A stretch of DNA of 64,000 nt from contig JAFAYA010000040.1 in assembly GCA_019240635.1 (NCBI GenBank), positions 1-64,000 on the forward strand, given 5' to 3'. Numbering within the stretch: position 1 is the first letter of the stretch; each line of letters begins with the position of its first letter. A program made the translations under genes and the position numbers. The stretch comes from Acidisphaera sp. Lineage in GTDB: Bacteria; Pseudomonadota; Alphaproteobacteria; Acetobacterales; Acetobacteraceae. Under the pieces are notes generated by a model, which was not told the DNA's origin, made no database searches, and saw only the letters and a program-made list of their open reading frames with translations. This document shows, in pieces, positions 58,893-64,000 of the stretch.

Positions 58893-60026
58893 ATGCCGCC
58901 ACCGACCGCGCGCCTCGAGCTGAACCGGCAGAGACAAGCCGATCCCGCAGCCGTCGCCGCGCTTGTCACGCGAGCGGCGTTGCGCGCGGCGGCGCGGGCG
59001 ATCGCCGACTGGGCGGAATACCGGCCGACGCCGACCCGACCGCTGCCGGGCCTCGCCGCCCGGCTCGGCGTGGCCGAGGTCGCGGTCAAGCTGGAAGGCG
59101 AGCGCTTCGCGGTCGGCAGCTTCAAGGCGCTGGGTCCGCCCTACGCGCTGCAACGCGAGCTGCGCCGCCGCGGCGGCGCGCCCAATGGCTGGACCGCGGT
59201 CGCCGCGACCTCCGGCAATCACGGCCGCGCGCTGGCCTGGGGCGCGGCGCGGCTCGGCGCGCGCGCCTGCATCTTCATGTCGGCGCACGTCTCGCCAGGC
59301 AGGGCCGAGGCCATCGGCCGGTTCGGTGCCGACGTTGTGCGCGTGCCCGGCGATTTCGACGCGGCGTCGCAAGCCGCGGCCGAGGCGGGACGCCGCCCGC
59401 GGCATCTGCTGATCGGCGACCTGCCGGTGCAGGGCCGGATGGACATCGCGCGCGACACGATCTGCGGCTACGCGGTGCTGGGACAGGAGATACTCGCGCA
59501 GTGCGGCGAACCGCCGACGCATGTTTTCGTCGCGGCCGGCAACGGCTCGCTCGCCGCCGCGGTCTGCGCGCGGCTGCGGCTCGAGCCCGGGCTGCGCCAG
59601 CCCTGCATCTGCACGGTCGAGCCGACCGCGTCCGACGCGATCCGCCGGAGCCTGGCGGAGGGCGCCGCGGTGAGCCTGCCGGACGGCGCCTCGGTCATGG
59701 ACGGGTTGGTGGTCCGCGCGCCGGCGGCGGCCGCCTGGCCGATCCTGCGCTGCGGCCTCGACGCCGCACTGGCGATTCCCGACGCGGCGGCACTGCTGGC
59801 GCTGCGCGGGGCGGCCTCCGGCGCCTGGGGCGACGCGCCGCTCGCGATCGGCGAGACCGGCATCGCCGCCGTCGCCGGCCTGCTGCAAGCGGCCGGCGAT
59901 CCGATGATGGCGCGGGCGCTCGGCGTCGGCCCGACGAGCCGGTTGCTGGCGATCGCCTGCGAAGGGGTGACCGATCCCGACGTCCTCGCCCGTCTGCTCC
60001 ACGAAGCGGAGAGGGCGATGGCGTGA
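58893..60026 (+). CDS. PLP-dependent ammonia-lyase (diaminopropionate ammonia-lyase-like)
   Basis: A 377-residue fold-type II PLP enzyme. The PLP lysine is in KLEGERFAVGSFKALG (the S-F-K-A-L-G motif typical of DpaL), the substrate loop is TSGNHGRALAWGAARLG, and the phosphate-binding glycine loop is VAAGNGSLAAAV. The similarity pattern is closer to diaminopropionate ammonia-lyase (YgeX/DpaL, about 400 residues) than to threonine dehydratase, so it may eliminate ammonia from 2,3-diaminopropionate or a hydroxy-amino acid to give a 2-oxo acid. The ATG at 58893 sits just after operator site 2. First gene of a plus-strand operon with MlrC, oxidase and deacylase genes. Confidence 0.82.
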   Translation: MPPPTARLELNRQRQADPAAVAALVTRAALRAAARAIADWAEYRPTPTRPLPGLAARLGVAEVAVKLEGERFAVGSFKALGPPYALQRELRRRGGAPNGWTAVAATSGNHGRALAWGAARLGARACIFMSAHVSPGRAEAIGRFGADVVRVPGDFDAASQAAAEAGRRPRHLLIGDLPVQGRMDIARDTICGYAVLGQEILAQCGEPPTHVFVAAGNGSLAAAVCARLRLEPGLRQPCICTVEPTASDAIRRSLAEGAAVSLPDGASVMDGLVVRAPAAAAWPILRCGLDAALAIPDAAALLALRGAASGAWGDAPLAIGETGIAAVAGLLQAAGDPMMARALGVGPTSRLLAIACEGVTDPDVLARLLHEAERAMA

Positions 60027-60036
60027 GGATCGCGCC

Positions 60037-61512
60037 TTGAAGATCGCCTTGGGCGCGCTGCTGTTCGAGGGCAACACGTTTTCGCCGGTCGTGACCGATC
60101 GGCGCGACTTCGCGTCAAAATACCTGTTCGAGGGCGAGGCCATGCTGGCCGGCCTGGCCGGCAGCGGCACCGAGATCGCCGGCGCCGCCGCCGCCGCAAG
60201 CGCGACCGGTGCCGACATCCTGCCGCTGATCGCGACGCATGGCGGGGCCGGCGGGCGCGTCGCCGCGGCCTGCCACGCCGAGCTGAAAGCGACCTTGCTG
60301 CACCGGCTGGCGGCCGGCGGCGCGGTGGACGGCGTCTGCCTCGCGTTGCATGGCGCCTTCGTCGCCGAGGGGATCGACGACGTGGAGGGCGATCTGCTCG
60401 CCGCGGTGCGCGGCATCGCCGGCCGCGTGCCGATCGTGGTGAGCTGCGACCTGCACGCCCATGTCACCCAAGACATGCTGCGGCTCTGCGACGCGCTGAT
60501 CGGCTACCGCACCTACCCGCACGACGACGCGTACGAGACCGGCGAACGCGCGATGCGCCTGCTGCTCGACATCGTCGCCGGGCGGCTGCATCCGATTATG
60601 CGCGCCTGCCGTGCGCCGCTGCTGCTTCCGGCGCAGCGCCAACGCACCGCGGGCGATGGCCCGATGGCCGGCATCGTCGCGCTGGCGCGCCGGCTGGAGA
60701 CCGGGCCGGTGCGCGCGGTCAGCTATTTTCCCGTGCAGCCCTGGATGGATTTTCCGGCGATGGGCTTTACGACCGTCGCGGTCGGCGAGACCGAGGCGGC
60801 GACCGCCGAGGCGGCCGAGCGTGTCACCCGCGCCGCCTGGGAGGCGCGCCGCGCATTCCAGGTCGCGGTGCACGCGCCGGACGCGGCCATCGCCGCCGGC
60901 CTGCGCCAGCCCGGTCTGGCGGTGCTGGCGGACGCGGCGGATTGCGTGGGCGGCGGCGCCACGGGCGACAGCGCGGGCATCGCCGCCTGGCTGCGACAGC
61001 ACGCGCCCGAGGCGCCGGCGGCGCTGCACGTCGTCGACGCCGAGACGGTGCGCCAAGCGCAGCGTCACCGGCCCGGCGCACGCTTTCGCGCATCTCTCGG
61101 CAACAAGCTCGACCCGGCCTATGGCACGCCGGTACCGCTGGATGTCGAGCTGGTCTCTCTCTCCGACGGACGGTTCCGTTATGCCGGCGGGCTGATGCGC
61201 GGCGTGGAGGCAACCACCGGTCCCACGGCGGTTCTGCAGTCCGGTGCACTGACCATCGTGGCGGGCTCGCTCTCCGCCTACGAATACGCCGACGAGGTCT
61301 TTGCCGCCAACGGCGTCGACGTGCGCACCAAAAAATTCGTCGTGGTGAAAAACCCGATGAACTACCAGCCGGCCTATGCGGGGGCGGCGCAGTACGTGCT
61401 CGACACGCCCGGCCCGACCACGCCGAATCTGGCCCGCCTGCCATGGGGGCGGCTGGACCGGCCAACCTATCCGATCGATCCGGATTGTCCGCCGTCGTTC
61501 GTGCGGATGTGA
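60037..61512 (+). CDS. MlrC-family (M81) metallopeptidase
   Basis: A 491-residue protein: LKIALGALLFEGNTFSPV, LALHGAFVAEGIDDVEGDLLAAVR, VVSCDLHAHVTQDMLRLCDALIGYRTYPHDDAYETG with the D-L-H-A-H metal site, and the C-terminal MlrC_C region (GGGATGDSAGIAAWL, KFVVVKNPMNYQPAY). MlrC in sphingomonads finishes microcystin linear-peptide hydrolysis; most family members act on unknown peptides or amides. The TTG at 60037 follows GAGGA and lies 10 bases after the PLP-enzyme gene, so they are co-transcribed. It probably hydrolyses the imported compound. Confidence 0.9.
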   Translation: MKIALGALLFEGNTFSPVVTDRRDFASKYLFEGEAMLAGLAGSGTEIAGAAAAASATGADILPLIATHGGAGGRVAAACHAELKATLLHRLAAGGAVDGVCLALHGAFVAEGIDDVEGDLLAAVRGIAGRVPIVVSCDLHAHVTQDMLRLCDALIGYRTYPHDDAYETGERAMRLLLDIVAGRLHPIMRACRAPLLLPAQRQRTAGDGPMAGIVALARRLETGPVRAVSYFPVQPWMDFPAMGFTTVAVGETEAATAEAAERVTRAAWEARRAFQVAVHAPDAAIAAGLRQPGLAVLADAADCVGGGATGDSAGIAAWLRQHAPEAPAALHVVDAETVRQAQRHRPGARFRASLGNKLDPAYGTPVPLDVELVSLSDGRFRYAGGLMRGVEATTGPTAVLQSGALTIVAGSLSAYEYADEVFAANGVDVRTKKFVVVKNPMNYQPAYAGAAQYVLDTPGPTTPNLARLPWGRLDRPTYPIDPDCPPSFVRM

Positions 61513-62741
61513 CGCAGTCCCGGCGGGCGCTGAACGTCGCCGACTTGCGTGAGGCGGCCCGGCGGAGCTTGCCGCGGGCGCTGTTCGAGTTCATCGACCG
61601 GGGCACGGAGGACGAGGTGGCGCTGCGCGAGAACCGCCTCGCCTTCGAGCGAATCCGCCTGCGGCCGCGCGTCGGCGTGGACGTGTCCATCCGCTCGCAA
61701 GCCGTGTCGCTGTTCGGCCGCGAACAGGCGATGCCGCTCGCCGTCGCGCCGACCGGGATTGCGCCGCTCGCCTGGTTCGACGGCGAGGTCGCGGTCGCGC
61801 GCGCCGCGGCGGCGGCCGGAATACCCTTCGCCATCGCCACGGCTTCGCTGACCGCGATGGAGCGGCTGGCGGCGGAGGCGGGTGGGCGGCTATGGTTCCA
61901 GCTCTACGCCTTCACCGACGCCCGCATCACTGTCGGCCTGATCGAGCGGGCGCGGGCCGCCGGATTCGAGGCGCTGATCGTCACGCTGGACACGCCGGTC
62001 TTTCCCAACCGCGAATACAACCTGCGCAACGGCTTCGCGGTGCCCGTGCGCATGAGCCCGCGCCTGGCGCTGGACGTGCTCGGGCATCCCGGCTGGCTGA
62101 TGTCGGTGCTGCTCCGCTATCGGCTGAGGGGCGGACTGCCGGTCAGCGCCAACCTGCCGGAGCCGTATCGCCGGCTGATCGCGCGTGACCCGGACGCGGT
62201 GGCCGCGTCGCGCAGCGCCGCGCTGACCTGGGAGGATGTCCGGGCTATCCGGGACCGCTGGCCCGGCATCTTCATGGTCAAGGGGATCATGCGCAGCGAC
62301 GACGCAAGGCGCGCCGTCGTCTGCGGCGCCGACGCCATCATCGTCTCCAACCACGGCGGCCGCACTCTCGACAGCGCCCTGGCGCCGATCGACGCGCTGC
62401 CCGGGATCGCCGATTGCGTGGGAGATGCGGCGACGGTGCTGATGGATGGCGGCGTCCGGCGCGGCAGCGACGTCGTGAAGGCGCTCGCCCGCGGCGCGCG
62501 GGCGGTGCTGGTCGGCCGCGCGCCGCTCTACGGCGTGGCGGCGGGCGGCCAGGCCGGGGCGGCGCATGCGCTGGCCCTGCTGCGCCGGGAGATCGACCTC
62601 TGCCTCGCCCTGGCCGGCTGTCCGCGCGCGGCGGAGATCTCGGCCGAGCTGCTCGCGGATTGCAGACGGGCGGTATCGTGTCCAGAATTTTCTAATAGGA
62701 AACAGGCGGGCGGCGATGCGTGGCGTACACCTCGAGGCTGA
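61509..62741 (+). CDS. FMN-dependent alpha-hydroxy-acid oxidase/dehydrogenase (LldD/GOX family)
   Basis: A 410-residue TIM-barrel flavoprotein: FEFIDRGTEDEVALRENR, AVAPTGIAPLAWFDGEVAVARAA, FQLYAFTD, VTLDTPVFPNREYNLRNGF, FMVKGIMRSDDA, the catalytic His in IIVSNHGGRTLDSALAPI and LMDGGVRRGSDVVKAL. It oxidises an L-2-hydroxy acid to the 2-oxo acid. The GTG at 61509 overlaps the mlrC stop (ATGTGA). The last codons run through operator site 3 and overlap the deacylase gene by 26 bases; this C-terminal tail (about 20 residues after CRRAV) is not part of the family fold. Confidence 0.9.
   Translation: MTQSRRALNVADLREAARRSLPRALFEFIDRGTEDEVALRENRLAFERIRLRPRVGVDVSIRSQAVSLFGREQAMPLAVAPTGIAPLAWFDGEVAVARAAAAAGIPFAIATASLTAMERLAAEAGGRLWFQLYAFTDARITVGLIERARAAGFEALIVTLDTPVFPNREYNLRNGFAVPVRMSPRLALDVLGHPGWLMSVLLRYRLRGGLPVSANLPEPYRRLIARDPDAVAASRSAALTWEDVRAIRDRWPGIFMVKGIMRSDDARRAVVCGADAIIVSNHGGRTLDSALAPIDALPGIADCVGDAATVLMDGGVRRGSDVVKALARGARAVLVGRAPLYGVAAGGQAGAAHALALLRREIDLCLALAGCPRAAEISAELLADCRRAVSCPEFSNRKQAGGDAWRTPRG
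62689..62702. promoter_or_regulatory. TTTC-N6-GAAA operator candidate, site 3 (internal)
   Basis: TTTCTAATAGGAAA inside the last codons of the oxidase gene and 14 bases before the deacylase ATG (62716). It includes TCTAAT, a 5/6 -10 box. The shared 15-base core with site 2 is far longer than expected by chance in this G/C-rich DNA, and suggests an internal, co-regulated promoter for the deacylase. Confidence 0.6.
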
Positions 62742-63720
62742 TGTCGACCGCCGCGGCCGCTCGCTCGGCTGGCTCCGGGCGGAGTGGTCGAACGATCGTT
62801 CGGGCTACGGCACCGTCGCCACGCCGGTCGTGGTGATCGGCAACGGGCCCGGCCCGACCCTGCTGCTGATCGCCGGCACGCACGGCGACGAATACGAAGG
62901 CCAGGTGGCGCTGGCGCGGCTGGCGCGCGCGCTCGACCCGGCCCGGCTGCGCGGGCGCGTGCTGCTGCTGCCGGCGCTCAATCGCATGGCGGTGCAGGCC
63001 GGCGCCCGGCTCTCGCCGGTGGATCGCGGCAACCTGAACCGGCTGTTCGGTGTCGGCGCGCAGACGCCCACCGGCCTGCTCGCGACGTTCCTGGAACGGG
63101 AGCTGATCCCGCTCGCCGACGCGGTGCTCGACCTGCATTCCGGCGGACGCTCCATGCGCTACGTGCCGAGCGTGTTCGTGCAGGATGCGGCGGAGGCCGC
63201 GCTGTGGCAGCGCACGCGCGGCATCGTCGCCGCCTTCGGCGCGCCCTGGTGCTTCGTCAAGCCGAAGGACCCGAGCGAGACGACGATGCTCGGCGCCTGC
63301 GGGCGGGCCGGCGTGGCCTACCTCTCGACGGAGCTGGGCGGCGGCGAGCGGCTCGACCCAGTGTTGCTGGCGCTTGCCGAGGCGGGCTGCATGCGCGTCG
63401 CCGCGGCGCTCGGCATGATGCAGCCGCCGGAGGGCCGCGGGGAGACCGTGCGCTGGCTGAGCGTGCCGGGCGAGAGCCACTACGTGTACGCGCCGTGCGG
63501 CGGCGTGTTCCAGGCCGAGGCGGCGCTCGGGGCGGAGGTGGGGCGCGGCGACTGCGTCGGGCTCGTACATACGCCGGAGGACCCGCTGCGCGAGCCGGTG
63601 CCCGTGCATTTCCGCCAAGACGGCGTGTTCGTCTGCCGACGGACCACGGCGCGCGTCGAACCCGGGGATTGTCTCGGGCATCTCGGCGTCGCGCTGCCGG
63701 ACATCAAGGGATCGGGTTAG
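62716..63720 (+). CDS. DoeB/AstE-like zinc-dependent deacylase
   Basis: A 334-residue member of the succinylglutamate desuccinylase/aspartoacylase family. Zinc ligands are in IAGTHGDEYEGQVAL (H-x-x-E) and AVLDLHSGGRSM (His); the catalytic Glu is in YLSTELGGGE. The segments RGRVLLLPALN, GARLSPVDRGNLNRLFG and VPSVFVQD resemble DoeB, which removes the acetyl group from N-alpha-acetyl-2,4-diaminobutyrate in ectoine degradation. Here it may deacylate an N-acyl diamino acid that then feeds the DpaL-like lyase. The ATG at 62716 lies just after operator site 3. Its end overlaps the convergent dehydrogenase by 17 bases. Confidence 0.86.
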   Translation: MRGVHLEADVDRRGRSLGWLRAEWSNDRSGYGTVATPVVVIGNGPGPTLLLIAGTHGDEYEGQVALARLARALDPARLRGRVLLLPALNRMAVQAGARLSPVDRGNLNRLFGVGAQTPTGLLATFLERELIPLADAVLDLHSGGRSMRYVPSVFVQDAAEAALWQRTRGIVAAFGAPWCFVKPKDPSETTMLGACGRAGVAYLSTELGGGERLDPVLLALAEAGCMRVAAALGMMQPPEGRGETVRWLSVPGESHYVYAPCGGVFQAEAALGAEVGRGDCVGLVHTPEDPLREPVPVHFRQDGVFVCRRTTARVEPGDCLGHLGVALPDIKGSG

Positions 63721-64000
63721 GCAGCGCCTCGCCGCGAAAGAATGCGCGCAGATTGGCGATGATGATCGCCGCCGTCTCCCGCCAGGTCTCTCGCGTGCCG
63801 CCGCGATGCGGTGCGAGGACGACGTTGCGGCACGCCAGCAGGGCCTCGGGAACCGCCGGCTCGGCCTCGAACACGTCCAGGCCGGCGCCGCCGATCTCGC
63901 CCGCTTGCAGTGCCTCCATCAGTGCCGCCTCGTCGATGCTGCTGCCGCGCCCGAGATTGACGACGAGTCCGCCGGGGCCAAGCGCCCGCAGCACCGCGCG
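63704..64000 (-). CDS. D-2-hydroxyacid dehydrogenase (3' part, runs off the window)
   Basis: The last about 99 residues of a D-isomer-specific 2-hydroxyacid dehydrogenase. The nicotinamide-side motif GGLVVNLGRGSSIDEAALMEAL, then GAGLDVFEAEP with the catalytic Glu, and VVLAPHRGGTRETW with the catalytic His are visible. It would interconvert a 2-oxo acid and D-2-hydroxy acid with NAD(P)H. The 5' end lies beyond base 64000. Convergent and overlapping with the deacylase gene; functionally plausible in the same pathway, handling the 2-oxo acid. Confidence 0.88.
   Translation of the reverse strand, partial: RAVLRALGPGGLVVNLGRGSSIDEAALMEALQAGEIGGAGLDVFEAEPAVPEALLACRNVVLAPHRGGTRETWRETAAIIIANLRAFFRGEALPNPIP

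Noticed and set aside
57999-60476. Minus-strand open frame of over 800 codons spanning several genes
   Set aside because: Reads through the regulator, PLP-enzyme and MlrC genes in non-coding frames; no recognisable domain.

Overview
This is a high-GC (roughly two-thirds G+C by eye) chromosomal window from an alphaproteobacterium. The best guess is a member of the Acetobacteraceae/Rhodospirillales. Evidence for this is the purE-purK-DUF465-trcR (DUF1013)-DUF1192 neighbourhood, the rpsA-sppA-ihfB-lapA block, a Hint_2-domain surface protein, a complete alphaproteobacterial-style Tad/Cpa locus, and REP-like G/C-rich palindromic repeats. No rRNA, tRNA, CRISPR array or intact transposase was recognised.

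Layout. 1-4.35 kb is core metabolism and small conserved genes: the 5' part of an NADP-isocitrate dehydrogenase gene, a tiny exported protein, purEK, two DUF465 proteins, TrcR and DUF1192. 4.36-6.25 kb holds a divergent aldo/keto reductase and alpha/beta hydrolase. 6.34-14.45 kb is a catabolic gene cluster: FCD-type GntR regulator, alpha/beta hydrolase, dipeptide-type ABC binding protein, GMC oxidoreductase and two ABC permeases on the minus strand, with a divergent luciferase-like monooxygenase. It contains no ATPase gene. 14.56-26.62 kb is a full Tad pilus locus read on the minus strand: tadG, two TadE-like genes, a lytic transglycosylase, the Flp pilin, prepilin peptidase, cpaB, cpaC, cpaD-like, cpaE, cpaF, tadB, tadC and a TPR lipoprotein. 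It is preceded by a GT87-type membrane protein.

28-44.7 kb is accessory: an SDR, DUF2891, DUF488, a Hint protein, an AcpA-like phosphatase, a dienelactone hydrolase-like protein, a MazEF-type toxin-antitoxin pair, an SLC13/TrkA-C transporter, a ferritin-like di-iron protein, a beta-lactamase-fold gene broken by two frameshifts, an L,D-transpeptidase, a proline-rich lipoprotein, and a DUF3311/SSS symporter pair. Several miniature repeats interrupt this stretch. 44.85-48.69 kb is one giant glycan-biosynthesis gene (WbsX + GT4 + GT2). 49.1-52.6 kb is rpsA-sppA-ihfB-lapA.

52.6-64 kb is a second catabolic island: a complete oligopeptide-type ABC importer, an XRE-cupin regulator, a diaminopropionate-ammonia-lyase-like PLP enzyme, an MlrC-family metallopeptidase, an alpha-hydroxy-acid oxidase, a DoeB/AstE-like deacylase and a partial D-2-hydroxyacid dehydrogenase. 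Three copies of a TTTC-N6-GAAA motif sit in front of its transcription units and probably form a regulon of the XRE-cupin protein. A reasonable hypothesis is import and breakdown of an N-acylated diamino or hydroxy-amino acid or small peptide.

The most unusual non-coding signal is a pair of related two-hairpin elements (27974-28129 and 42515-42628). They share boundary motifs but carry completely different stem sequences, each still perfectly or largely self-complementary. They look like mobile elements whose structure, not sequence, is conserved.
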